A stretch of 64,000 bases of DNA from Protopterus annectens (Eukaryota > Chordata > Ceratodontiformes > Protopteridae): NCBI RefSeq assembly GCF_019279795.1, contig NC_056740.1, positions 231,968,797 through 232,032,796 of the forward strand, written 5' to 3'. Made by a program: the position numbers and the translations under genes. Shown piece after piece: positions 12,100 through 22,574 of this stretch (the stretch's first letter is position 1; the number at the start of each line of letters is the position of its first letter). The notes under the pieces are model-generated. The model did no database searches, was not told where the DNA came from, and saw nothing but the letters and a program-made list of their open reading frames with translations.

Positions 12100-12375
12100 T
12101 TTCACAGAATGAATAGATTTTTGCATCTTATTTTTGGTTTGTTCCTCATAAAATTTTTGCTTTTCTGCCAAATCATTTAGGAATGAAGTCACTAAATAAT
12201 GAAAGACACTGAGTTTCAGACTTCATACCCTTCAGAAAAATACATGCTAAAGCAAGACCTGCAATTATATCAACTGTCTACGTTTATACAACAGCAATTT
12301 TTACTACTGTCTGTATCCTCGCCCAATATATTTGGCCTTGTCCAAATTTCCTGTGTTAAGAGGTCAAGAGGTATG
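12100..12375 (+). repeat. Dispersed repeat family, copy 2
   Basis: Aligns with the body at 10,165-10,405: TTTGTTCCTCATAAAATTTT, TTTCAGACTTCATACCCTTC and TGTTAAGAGGTCAAGAGG are shared landmarks. Confidence 0.65.
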
Positions 12376-12639
12376 CACAAATAAATCACTTTATAGAATT
12401 AGGTATATCCAAACCTCTCAACTGTCCCTGACTTTGGCACAAAATGTTGCTCTCCCCCTAATAATCCCTCCACAAAATGGCAATTTTGGAAGAAAATGTG
12501 GAGGGATTACAAGAAAGAAATAATTGTAATGATCAGAGTTATAGATTACTTTTGTTTCAGAAATGCATGTAGATTCTTTTATTTTGTCAGCAGCTAAACT
12601 TAACAGTACTAATATTAGAAAGTGTCCCTTCTTTGACAG

Positions 12640-12955
12640 GTTCCCAGCTGTATTGTGTGGCTATTTTATATTTTTGCATCACATTTTTGGTCCGTTTTTC
12701 ATAAAATTGTGGTTTTCTGGCAAATTAGTGGCAAATCATTAAAGACTGTAGTTAGAAAATAATGACAGACATTTGAGTTTCAGATTTCATACCCTTCAGA
12801 AAATTCATACTAATGCAAGACCTACTGTTCTATTAACTTTCTAAGTTCTTTATAAGAGCAATATTTAAAAATTGTCCTTATTTTTGGGTCTTTGTCTCAC
12901 TTCTATTTATGGCTTTGTTCAGATTTCTTGCTCTGAGGTTGAGAGGTATGGCAAA
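12640..12955 (+). repeat. Dispersed repeat family, copy 3
   Basis: A third copy with TTTTGCATCACATTTTTGG, TTTCAGATTTCATACCCTTC and GCTCTGAGGTTGAGAGG in the same order and orientation. Copies 2 and 3 share more with each other than with copy 1. Confidence 0.65.
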
Positions 12956-14635
12956 TGAGTCAGTGCCAACACCATCAGCCAGAGACATTTCAAATTGTGA
13001 CATGCTTGTTGCAAACCAATCTCCCATGTAGTGACTCTGCATGTGTCCAAGCAAGGCAAGGAGCAGTTATGCAGTGTAAGTGTGTAGAGTATCCCCCTAT
13101 CCAAGGTAGAAACAAGTACTATAGGGGCTTTTCATCTGTCCTTGATTTTGCAGAATGTTCTGGTTTTCTGTCATATTTTTATACTGTTGATTTATGCTTA
13201 TTATTATTCAGAAAATGAGTGTGTTGCACTGCCTGTTGCTCTGTGTTTAAGTAGCAAGACTTTAATGACCATCAGGTAAGCTTGTCTGAGATTGTAAGAT
13301 GCAAGTAAGCTTTAATAAGCATACTGTTAAAGGATTACCAACATTCAAAGCCTTATTGTTGTTGCCATGCAGAGAATATTTACATAACTAGATAACGTAT
13401 AAGCCTTGGGTATTGAAATGCATATGACAGTATTTGTAATAAATGACAGGATTACAGTATTTTCAGAAGCTCACTACATTTGTTGGAGACTTGCAGTTAT
13501 CTTTGCAGGCTTTACCAGTAAACTAAACAGAATGCCAATCTATCATGTGTGGTCCATAACCTGTGTAGTAATCCTTTAAGCAATGTATCTTGACCATGTT
13601 TCTTGTTTGCTGTTCATTTTTTACTTTGATCATGTTTTCCCCATGAAACAAGTAGATAGTTGTCAGGCAGCAGGTCTTTTTTGGATAAAAACATTTTTAC
13701 AAGTGGGGTATCACAGAGATTGCTACTTTCAGCATGTTACTTGGTACTTTTATAAAGGTGAATATAAATTATAATCAGAACTGCAGTGCAAGGAGAAGTG
13801 GTTTGAGTTGAGTGCTGCTTGTTTTTTTATACTTGATTTTGACTGGCATTCCTGTAATGCATTTAAAAAGTATTTTTTTCATGCCTTACAGCCTTTTTGT
13901 TTCAATCTAGATATTAAGTAAGCTTTCATGTAGCCAATGCATTGAAATATTTTTTTCTTCTACACTTCATTTTGTCTTGATTGGACTCTCATAATGATGG
14001 TTTGGCACCCAGGGCAGCATATTTAATTAAAGTCCCAGTTTTTGTGGTTTTTGAGCATAGCTCCACCCCTTTCTAGTTGGTCACACCCCTTTCCCATTGG
14101 CCCCACCCATTCATCTGTCTCCTGCAGCCCCCCTTTGATTTGAAGTCACCAGCCACCACTGGGTGTTAACACTCCTGGACTGAATTCTTTTAGAATAGCT
14201 TTTTTGTTATATGCTCTGTGTTGTGTGCCCTGTGCTCTCTCCATATGCTCTTTTTCTGTAGGCATTATCGTTCTTAACTTGCCCTGGTTTTCTAAACAAC
14301 ACTCTATAAGACTTTTAAATCTATATATAACTATATCTAGCATGGCTCATAGATGTCTGCCACATAGCAGTTCAAATGTTTTGAATCCAGCCGAGGCTTG
14401 GATATTTCCTCTAAAGAAAAAATAAGACATGGAAGAACTTAGTCTCAGTTATACTTCTATAACTATCCATCACATAGACTGGTGGGATACAGGTGCCTTT
14501 AGCTGTTTCACTTAAAAAAAATATATAAAATTCATGCATTACTCAGGACATGAAAAGGTTGCCTTGGGCAGTAAGAATTAATCATGGAATTCCTGCACTA
14601 GAAAAGAGTAGTACTAGTTCAGTTGCTTTGGACTT
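12956..14635. other. Unassigned
   Basis: No gene supported. A GC-richer patch at 14,035-14,160 (CTCCACCCCTTTCTAGTTGG and similar CACCCCTTTC phrases) looks like a repeat end but has no partner in the window. Confidence 0.45.
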
Positions 14636-14639
14636 TACA

Positions 14640-15235
14640 TTAAATCTTTGTATGATTACTTACCTCAGGAAATTTTGTTGTATAATCAGTGATTATCATG
14701 ATATACTAGTGGCATACACTTGATTTTACAAGTAGCCCTACAATGTCCATTGCTATTCTTTCAAAAGAGATTTACACAATAGGCAAGGATATCAAAGAGT
14801 TCTTAAATCCTTGGGTGAGTGCTGTCCTTTGACATTCTGGAGAAGCTTTCCACATTTTCTTCTATGTCCTTCATAACATCAGGCCAGTTTAATCTAGCAA
14901 AAATACTAGCTTTTGTTTTATCCATTCCTAAATGACCACCTAAGATGTAGGTATGTGCCATCATCATCACAAGTATTATAAAAAGCATCAGAACTTCTAA
15001 ACTGCTCAGTATCTGTTCATTCTATTTCACTATTTCACTATACTGTAACATCATGTTGTTTGTTAGTTCAAAGCAAGAGTATACTTTTGAGTTATTTTGT
15101 TCCTCTGATTCCCCATCTCTTCTTGGTATTATGTTCCAAGTAGGCCTTCTTGAAACTGATATGGCTTATCTGGAGGTAGGTATTATTTTCATCAGTATTC
15201 TAGTCTGAAGTGGAAGATTTGGCCTCCTCTCTAAA
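14640..15235 (-). pseudogene. Ty3/gypsy integrase remnant (H2C2 finger and start of catalytic core)
   Basis: Minus-strand frame 14,803-14,988 gives HTYILGGHLGMDKTKASIFA followed by RLNWPDVMKDIEE, the H2C2 zinc-binding N-terminal domain of gypsy integrases ('aH..p.aGHlG..kT..ri..rfyWPgm..di'). Just downstream on the same strand FERIAMDIVGLLVKS and YIMIITDYTTKFPEV (about 14,650-14,770) match the segment with the first catalytic Asp ('FERIAMDIVGPLP'). The finger's cysteine pair is lost (SFSRMS in place of C..C), and stops interrupt the frame. The rest of the element is absent on both sides. Confidence 0.7.
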
Positions 15236-15284
15236 TATAGTTATAGGCTTCCCCCTTTATCTTCCAAAAAAGGTAACTCATAAA

Positions 15285-15998
15285 AATAACAGGAACAGGC
15301 AAGCAAAAACTGAGGGTAATGCTACTCAATGCTAGAAGTCTAAATCTCAAAATGCACTCTCTTGAGGCACCCCTTAAAATGAAGAACATCGATATCTGTG
15401 CAGTGACTGAGACCTGGTTCAAGGCTCTAGAGAGCACCCCTGCATTACCAGGCTATAACTCATACCACACTTTTTGGTCATCTAACCTGGACCAAAACAC
15501 CAAAGGCGGAGGTGTGTCCATATTCATTAAGGATATCCACACGTCCAGGCTAGTTGTGCAGCATAATGCATCCGAGGTTATCCAAGTGCAACTAACTCTG
15601 GGCAAAACTGCAATCCAAATTGTAGCTTGCTACAGATCCCCCACCTTGCCCCAGGATTCCCACTCCTCTTTTCTTGATATACTGGAAAATATTAGGGTTC
15701 AACCAAACACCCTAATAATGGGTGATTTCAACTACCCCACCATTAACTAGGAAAACTACTCATGTACCAACACCTTTGCTCAACACTTTCTGGAATTCAT
15801 AAATTCCAATGCCCTTGATCAACTTATCCACACCCCCACCAGGGGCAACAATATCCTCGACCTAGTCATTACCAACATGAGTGACCAGTGTTCCACACCT
15901 GAAGTCAACTCCTTGTTGGTCAGATCCGACCATAAGCTAATCACCCTAGATATCCACATCCCACCCCACCCACCATTAAGGAAACCACAGTAAAAAAT
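15285..15998 (+). mobile_element. CR1-c, 5' part (endonuclease), cut by the ERV
   Basis: The 143-codon frame from 15,319 is the N-terminal half of the CR1 ORF2 AP-endonuclease: LLNARSLNLKMHSLEAPLKM, ICAVTETWF (the metal-binding Glu region), GGGVSIFIKDIHTSRLV and IMGDFNYPTIN. A TAG replaces the Trp codon after TIN at 15,748; the frame then reads on through the SDHKLITLDIHI block near 15,926. Homology begins about 15,285, so the copy lacks ORF1 (5' truncated). It stops exactly at the ERV target site (ATTTCTC, 15,997-16,003) and resumes at 27,689 with the adjoining codons, so both halves are one insertion. Confidence 0.9.
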
Positions 15999-16003
15999 TT
16001 CTC
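15999..16003. repeat. ERV target-site duplication, left copy (TTCTC)
   Basis: TTCTC here and at 27,684-27,688 flank the TG...CA termini of the ERV. Undisturbed CR1 copies have a single TTCTCC at this point, so this is a true 5-bp duplication. Confidence 0.93.
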
Positions 16004-16347
16004 TGTCAAAGGAAAAAACTTCAAAGACCAATTCACGTTAGGTTCAAGCAAGGCACCCTTTATTACTTGCAGCAAGGAGACAAAGCATGTAGGCACAAGG
16101 TTTGTCTGAAAAAAAACTTCAAAGACCAATTCACGTTAGGTTCAAGCAAGGCACCCTTTATTACTTGCAGCAAGGAGACAAAGCATGTAGGCACAAGGTT
16201 TGTCTGAATTACTGGTGATTAGTATGTTATTCTTATACAGTTCAATAGCTGTGCAGATTCATGTAGTGTGAATAGAATAAATGTATTAACCCTTTTAAAC
16301 CTCGAATGCACTAAGCATTCATATTACTATTACACATTTTTCTAACA
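16004..16347 (-). repeat. ERV 3' LTR (344 bp, with internal 98-bp tandem duplication)
   Basis: On the minus strand it begins TGTTAGAAAAATG and ends CCTTTGACA. It matches the 246-bp 5' LTR except for five substitutions and an exact tandem duplication of 98 bp. It contains TATAAG upstream and two AATAAA signals (the minus-strand complements of TTTATT at 16,059-16,064 and 16,157-16,162), because the poly(A) signal lies inside the duplicated block. Confidence 0.95.
16013..16208. repeat. 98-bp tandem duplication inside the 3' LTR
   Basis: 16,013-16,110 and 16,111-16,208 are identical by eye. The 5' LTR has a single copy, so the duplication arose in this LTR after, or during, integration. Confidence 0.95.
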
Positions 16348-16360
16348 TTTCCCCCCTTTT
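16348..16360 (-). promoter_or_regulatory. ERV polypurine tract
   Basis: Read on the minus strand AAAAGGGGGGAAA directly precedes the TG of the 3' LTR. That is the expected position and composition of the plus-strand primer tract. Confidence 0.93.
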
Positions 16361-16425
16361 AATACTTTTATTCTACTTTCAAGATAAACATAAACTGTTT
16401 TTCTCTTCCCCTAACCTCTTCCTAC

Positions 16426-17545
16426 TCAGGATTTGCAGTTAAGAGAGTCATTCAGTTTAAACTTATGAAAGCATTTTCGTTTTTTTAGCAATTCTTCAAG
16501 TTCAGCACCTTGGTATAAGGTTTCTGAAACTGAAATGTCTATAAAGTCTTTAATCAGTCTTTTTATGCAGGGGATGCAGCAGCACACACATACCACCAGT
16601 AGGATTATTCCTACACAGATGGCAATCAGAATGTTCATCAGGATACTGCCCCACCCCCCCAAACAATTTCTGGAAAAAGTCCATCAATGGATTTGGTCCT
16701 GGTTTGGTCATGGCTGACACCTGCTGAATTACTTCAACATGGTTGTCTATCTCGTGTTTGTGGTCAGGAATAAATGAACAGCACTCCTCTTGGATTAAAG
16801 TGCACGTACCTCCTCTCGCTGCTAGGGTGAAGTCAAGAGCCATGAGATTTTGAAGCACTACTGTTCTCATGGCAGTCAGTTCATCAGTCACCAATTCTAG
16901 GGCAGAAAAGGTTGCATTGCTCATTATTTCAAGAAGCTTAGACAATTTTCTCAGTTCCCAGATTGATTTAGTTGCTCCATATGCTGGCAGTACACCTGCC
17001 CACGAGATAACAGTATCACTCAAGTCCATATGTGATAGTCCATTTTTCCCTAAGCCCACAGCATGATGTTTTTTTCCAGCGCGCATTGATTTGCCCCACT
17101 GGATTGACAGGCTTCTTGATTTCTCGAACATTTTGAATTTTCCCTTGAGGTAAAACTGCTGTGTGTCATATGGCCGGAACCAGGTACCCCAAAAAACAAC
17201 TGCCGGACCAATTCTCAGGTAACCATTTATATGCTTTCCTACCACATACAAAGTAACAAACTTCTACTTTGGTAGGAACTTTACTATGCCCTGGCTCTGC
17301 ATGAAACATTCTTTTGTCGATTATAAACAGTTGCTTATAGAGATCAGCATTATGTTTTACTTCTTCAGTTGTCCTATGCATCAGTTCAAAAAATGTATCA
17401 TAGCTTGTGTTGCCATAGGATCTGGTGTTATCAGGTTTAGTGTAGCATCTATAGGGAACAGTCACATTACAATTGCTCCAACCCACCTGAACTGTATCAT
17501 TCTTGTAAAAACACACAGTTCCCTTCTGTCGGACAGACAAGTGCA
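16426..17545 (-). pseudogene. env: ERV env, C-terminal SU and TM part (broken)
   Basis: Three overlapping frames (17,166-17,545; 16,550-17,251; 16,426-16,662) together cover the end of the surface subunit and the transmembrane subunit. The middle frame has CTLIQEECC near 16,780-16,804, a C-X6-CC motif, preceded by the LMALDFTLAARGG segment where gamma-type TMs carry their conserved domain. A membrane anchor (ILIAICVGIILLVVCVCCC) and a short cytoplasmic tail follow in the last frame. Frame changes occur near 17,170-17,250 and at the run of G's opposite 16,650-16,657. The 5' boundary is the CR1-d insertion. No clear furin site survives. Confidence 0.85.
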
Positions 17546-17694
17546 ATAGGTTCATAGGTTCATAGGCTGATACTAGGCTATCTGCCCTAGGGCATTTACA
17601 AGCCTAGCCAGAGAGTGTTTGGCTTTCGCCACCCTTTTTAGATTGGTTGACTGTGCCTCTGTATAGTAGGTCACAGAAGATAGCCCATTTAAGG

Positions 17695-18966
17695 TTAGTT
17701 TACCGTGCCTCTGTCTAGCACTGACACAAAAGAGATCCCAGTGGTAAATTTACGATCTCCCATCCAAACGTCAAGATTTTTCTTGAAGAGGGTCATTGAG
17801 GGGCTCTGTCTAACATGGATTGGGATTTTGTTCCAGAGTGAGGGGAGCCTCTGGGATATGAATCTGTCCCTCCAGCATGTTCTATTTATTTCTGTGCTGA
17901 GGTTTAAGTCACTGGAGCGTGTAGCTCTGATGGATTTGTATTTCTTGAGGTGGAGCATGTCCATTAATTCTAGGTTGGACATGGCTTTATACGTCAGGCA
18001 GACGTCGCCTCTGAGTAGGCGGTAAGCAACTGAGTACAGCTGGAGTTTCTTTAGCCTAACTGCTTAGGGCATCTGTCTGAGTCCCTTGATCCTCTTGGTG
18101 AGGTACTTTTGGGGTCTTTCTAGTTGTAGCAGGTGTCGGGTAAGGTACATCCCAAATGGGGAATTGTATTCAATTATGGGCCTGATCAGTGATGAGTAGA
18201 GGGGCACAATGACCTCTCTTGATCTAGATGTGAACCCCTTCGTGATAAGGTGGGCTATATAGAATGTCTTTCTAACCACTTTGGCAATGTGATTGTCAAA
18301 GGAGAGATTGCAGTTAACTTGGGTCCCGAAATCCCTAATTACTTCTTCCGTACTTAATGGATTACCACATATGTGGTAATTTGTGGGCACTTTGTTTTTC
18401 CCAAAGGGGATGACTATGCACTTTTTGGCATTTAGCTTTAGGCCATGGCTCTGGCACCAGTTATCTATCTCTGTGAGACCTTTTTGGAGGATGCTTGTGT
18501 CAGCCGGCGAGTTGATTATGGCCCCCAGTTTGCAGTCATCTGCAAACTTTGTCAGCCATAGTCCTCCTGTGTTAGCCTGTACCTCAGAGAAATATATACC
18601 GAACAAGACAGGTCCCAGGACTGAGCCTTGTGGGATGCCACTTGTAACTGGTTTAGAGTCTGACATGGCACCTGCAATTCTGACCATGTGGGTTCTATCC
18701 CTAAGCCAGTTTGCAACCCATCTTGTGACATAGGGGTTGATATTTAAGTTGGTGAGCTTATTTATGATGCCCGAGTGGGGTATTGTGTCGAAGGCTTTTG
18801 CAAGGTCAAGGTAGGCTGTGTGGACTACCTTCCCTTCGTCTATGGCCTTGGTGACTGTTTTGAAGAAATTGACCAGGTTCAAGAGGCAAGATCTGCCCTT
18901 AACAAGGCCGAATTGGGTAGGATCCAGTGTTTGGAGGTTCTCAATGTCTTTGTTTATGAGTTCCAT
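17695..18966 (-). pseudogene. CR1-d ORF2, reverse transcriptase and C-terminal part
   Basis: The frame 18,064-18,966 (300 codons) reads through most of the RT: TAYLDLAKAFDTIPHSG (motif A Asp), SGIPQGSVLGPVLFGIYFSE (motif B region), KFADDCKLGAI (motif C, FADD active site), then the thumb with LNAKKCIVIPFGKN and GMYLTRHLLQLERPQKYLTK. A TAG at the ORF end and a frame change lead to the C-terminal block at 17,695-17,982 (DLNLSTEINRTCWRDRFISQ, RLPSLWNKIPIHVRQSPSM). It would copy its own RNA by target-primed reverse transcription. This is one of the best-preserved RT domains of the family here. Confidence 0.92.
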
Positions 18967-19150
18967 AATGCTCCATAGCTTTGCAGACCAGGCTAGTTAG
19001 GCTTATAGGCGATAGTTTCCGGGGTCTGTTGTGGCACCACCTTTATGGAGTGGGACCACTGTTGCTGTACGCCATTCTTTGGGTACATATCCTGTTGTAA
19101 GGCTGAGACTGAATAGTGATTTTAAGTGAGGGTTCAGTTCTTCTTGGAGC

Positions 19151-19850
19151 TCATGTAAAAGCCCGGACACCGTCCGGTCCCACTGATGCTGTGTTTTTTG
19201 CTTTGGAGAGGGCAGCTCTCACCTGTGCATCTGTGATATCAGGGAGGCTACACTCTGTTGGGATAGTCATTTGCTCATTTGGGGGGAGGGGAGAAGTTTG
19301 CACTGAACCTGTCTGCCAGGATGTTGGCAATGTCTGTGGGTTCAGTGTATTTTTTGTCATTTTGCACTAACTCAGAGCATATCTGGGAGTTTCCACCCAG
19401 GTTTCTGACATAACTAAAGAAGGCCTTGTGATTATCTTTAGCGTCTTGTGCAATTTTTCTTTCAAAGCTAGCCTTAGATGGTTTTATGAGGGATCATAGT
19501 TTCTTGCTAGTACTGATCAGAGTTGCCTTCCCTTTCAGGGATTTTGCTCTATCATGTAGTAGCTTCCTCCTTCTGTTGTACAGCTTATTTATGGCTGGGG
19601 TCCACCAGACAGGTCTCCTGCCCTTGGAGGAGTGTGTCTTGGTTTTATTTGGGATAGGACGATGCATGCATTCCTGTAGGTATCCATAGAATGCGTATGT
19701 AAAGGATTCTGTGGTTTGGGCCGTATTTTCCACTGGCCCTGGGGCTTTGAAGGATTCCACCTCGGTTTTGAGAAATGGGAAGTTTGCTTTTGAGAAGTTT
19801 TTGACCGTGGTTTCCTTTGCTGGGGGTGGGGATGGTATATGGATGTCCAT
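19151..19850 (-). pseudogene. CR1-d ORF2, endonuclease-RT linker
   Basis: Two frames (19,494-19,850 and 19,151-19,360) cover the linker between endonuclease and RT: TESFTYAFYGYLQECMHRPI, RRPVWWTPAINKLYNRRRKL, then LPDITDAQVRAALSKAKNTA and SVGPDGV at the start of the RT. A frameshift and stops near 19,370-19,490 separate them. Confidence 0.85.
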
Positions 19851-19856
19851 AGTGAT

Positions 19857-20552
19857 TCATTTATGGTCAGATCTTACCAATGAGGGGTATACCTCTGGTA
19901 TGGAACATAGAGTCCCCATGTTGTTGATGATCAGGTCCAATATGTTTTCCCCTCTTGTGGGAGTGGTGACCAGTTGTTCCATAGCATTTGAGTTTATAAA
20001 TTCTAGGAACCGTTGGGCTAGGGTGTTGGGGCTTGAGTAGTGCTCCCAGTCTATGTTTGGGTAGTTAAAGTCACCCAATATAATGGTGTTTGGAGAGACC
20101 TTCATATTCTCCAGTGTCTTCAGGAAAGCCGAGTGGGGTTTCTGAGTTTGGGAGGGTGGTCTGTAGCAGGCTACAAACTGGAAGGCAGTTTTGCCCACTA
20201 TTAGTTGTACATGGATGGTCTCAGATGCTTCGTGCAGTGCCACTAGCCTGGAGGTATGGGTATCTTTGATGAATATGGATACTCCCCCTCCTCTTGTGGT
20301 TCGGTCCAAGTTTTGTGGCCGAAAAGCATGGTATGAGGTATAGCCTGGTAGTGCTGGGGTGCTCTCGGGAGCCTTGAACCAGGTTTCTGTTACTGCACAG
20401 ATATTGATATTCTCCATACTGAGGAGAGCCTCGAGTGCATGCATCTTGAGGTTTAGACTTCTGGCATTGAGCAGCATTACCCTTAGTTTCTTTTTCCTTG
20501 TGTTGTCTAAGGAGGTGGGTTTGTCTTTTGAGCCTTGCCTAAAAAATGTCAC
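19857..20552 (-). pseudogene. CR1-d ORF2, AP-endonuclease domain
   Basis: A 231-codon frame gives a nearly complete exonuclease-endonuclease-phosphatase fold domain: RVMLLNARSLNLKMHALEAL, ICAVTETWF (catalytic Glu), FVACYRPP, IILGDFNYPNIDW (Asp/Asn pair) and a C-terminal SLVRSDHK (Asp-His). All recognised catalytic blocks are present. The enzyme nicks target DNA for priming. The frame ends at the boundary with the linker. Confidence 0.92.
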
Positions 20553-20975
20553 TATGGGGGTGGCAAGAGCCTTGGCCAGTATTCAAAAGCCCAGGGTGAC
20601 AGGTGCAAGCCATCCCTAGTGAAGCAACATGGCTTGTCAAGCATGTCATCCCAGGCTGACAGACACTGGATCCCCTGTGAGTGACACCAATACTTTAGCC
20701 AATTGTTGAAATTGATCATTTTGTCTTTATACTGTGGTATCATTCTTGGTGAGGGTAAGATGCTACTCAAGGTCAGGGTCATACCGGCCTGGGCCACATG
20801 GTCAGAGAGCTCCTCTATGTCTCTTTTCATGTAATCCAGGGAGGTACGTCTCAGGTCATTCACACCAGCATGGACAATGACGGAGTCATATTTGTACTTG
20901 CTTTGGAGTGGCCTGAGTGCTTGTGTTATGTGGCGGATCCTGGCACCCGACAGGCAGCTTGCTACTTTATCTTGT
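20552..20975 (-). pseudogene. CR1-d ORF1 C-terminal esterase fragment
   Basis: Reads as the SGNH-hydrolase-like esterase of CR1 ORF1: VIVHAGVNDLRRTSLDYMKR holds block III (G-x-N-D), and FTRDGLHLSPWAFEYW holds block V (D-x-x-H). Block I (GDSI) is missing because the copy is 5' truncated. The upstream continuation of this frame (to 21,091) is ERV env, so the apparent longer ORF is a junction artefact. Confidence 0.85.
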
Positions 20976-21366
20976 GATGTGACATCTGATGTATCATAAA
21001 TTAAGTTTTCCCAGGTCTTGTTGGCTCCTAGGGGAACTGAAGTTAACAGCAACTCCCATATGCTGTTGGCAAAGCTGTGCAAATCCAGCAATTCGAAACA
21101 TTGAAGGTCTCAGCATACACATATTTGATTGCCTGGTAAGTGTTAAAGTTCGGGTACCACTCTGCATGCCACTCTGCACACTTGTTTAGTTCAATTTGTG
21201 TGGCTGGGAAAAGGAATGGCCACAACAAAAAGATTATTGTCACTAGTACAGTCAACAGGATGATTATGCAATACTTTTGAGGAAACGGTTGTTCTGCATT
21301 TCTGTTTTCTCCGACTCTTCCAAGTAGGTGTATTTGGATCTTACTGAATTCATTCATCTTGGACAT
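20976..21366 (-). pseudogene. env: ERV env, leader and N-terminal SU
   Basis: The 108-codon frame 21,043-21,366 has a charged N-terminus, a hydrophobic leader at residues 33-53 (ending FLLWPFLFPA), and NCWICTALP at residues 92-100. A CWxC-type motif in this region is typical of gamma-type surface subunits. A frameshift at about 21,045 passes the coding sequence to another frame, which continues to the CR1-d insertion at about 20,975 (an N-glycosylation motif NKT is visible). The gene resumes at 17,545. Confidence 0.8.
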
Positions 21367-21414
21367 GTGCTCTTACTCTCTGCCCTAATAGGACCCTTAG
21401 CACCGATGGTTTCT

Positions 21415-22499
21415 TCACTGGGGTTGAGACGGATCAGTCCTATTGATCTGACCCCCCTTTGTAGCCAGACTTTGTGCTGAGGGCCCCGATGGAGAGGTAA
21501 GATTTTTGTCCAACTCAAAGTTGTTAACCAGCTTGCAGTGCGTCAGGTGTATCCACAAAGCTCGTTCTGCTATCTTGACTGCGGTGGGTGTTGAAAGAAG
21601 CACCTGGTAGGGACCTTCCCACCTTGGTGATGACCAATTCTTCCTCTTGATGTTTCTGATCCACACCCAATCTCCGGGCATCACTGCCATGTCTGCTGTC
21701 TCGGTTTGTTTTCTATCTGAAACAGAATTTGATTGCAACAGATGTTTAGAACTGAACAACTTTTTTATATATTCAGCTAGTGTGAAATCAGCTTCCTGGT
21801 CTGATGACATGAGAAGTTTCCACTGGGGTGTATAATAAGCCCTTCCAAATAATTTTTCAAAAGGAGTCAATCCTTTTGCTGTAGGGACAGTTCTCATGCT
21901 CAACAGTGCCAGGGGCAAACAGTATAACCATTTTTTCCTGTCTCAGCTATTAATTTTCTCAATTTGTTTTTTAGTATACCATTATGCCTTTCAACTAGCC
22001 CTGCAAATAGTGGATGGTATGCACAATGATTTTTTAAAGAAATACCAAAATGCTTACTCAACTGCTGTATGGTTTGATTTACAGAGTGTGTACCATTGTC
22101 ACTGTAGATCCTTTCCGGAATACCAAACCTAGGAATGATTTCCTTGACAAGTACTTTTGCCACCGTAGCTGCATCTGGATTTTTTGTTGGAAAGGCTTCC
22201 ACCCATCTGGAAAACATATCTACAATGACAAGACAATACTTCTTATTTTCACATTTGTTCAATTCTATGAAATCCATACAGATAGTGTGAAACGGATATG
22301 GTGGTGTAGGGAACCTCCCTTGCTTGGGCTTTATCGCCCCTTGTGCATGATGTTTGTTACAAATTTGACACATCAAACACAAGTTTTTAGAGTAGTTTGT
22401 AAATCCATACGTTGTGAACACCTGGTTCACCAGCTGTACCATTCCTCCTGTTGAGACATGGCACTGCCCATGGCTCAACAAAGCTGCATATCGAAACAA
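21415..22499 (-). pseudogene. pol: ERV pol: integrase
   Basis: Frame 21,900-22,499 gives MCQICNKHHAQG (end of the HHCC finger), MDFIEL (first catalytic Asp), YSDNGTH (second Asp) and LVERHNGILKNKLRKL (catalytic Glu). A single frameshift near 21,905-21,918 leads to the C-terminal domain at 21,415-21,918 with [25 protein letters not shown] and [18 protein letters not shown], the GPY/F module of gamma/epsilon integrases. The 3' end runs up to the env leader, as usual in simple retroviruses. Confidence 0.92.
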
Positions 22500-22574
22500 A
22501 TTAGAGGGTAGTATCGGTTTTCCTTTTCTAGAGATGTACAGCCCCTTTTTGAGGATTGCTCCTTGTTTTATCCA

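Larger units (their letters stand above)
17546..20975 (-). mobile_element. CR1-d: long CR1 copy inserted in the ERV env
   Basis: Minus-strand CR1 with part of ORF1 (esterase), almost all of ORF2 (endonuclease and RT) and the 3' tail (two AACCTATG octamers, minus strand, about 17,546-17,570). Its 5' end falls inside ORF1 at about 20,960-20,975, where homology to CR1-f stops and env-like sequence takes over. Env coding sequence lies on both sides in matching orientation, so the CR1 landed in env after the ERV integrated. No convincing target duplication was seen. ORF2 is broken by several frameshifts but keeps long readable blocks. Confidence 0.92.

Noticed and set aside
20552..21091. A single 179-codon protein
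   Set aside because: Its first about 40 residues are ERV env and the rest CR1 ORF1; it is a junction created by insertion.
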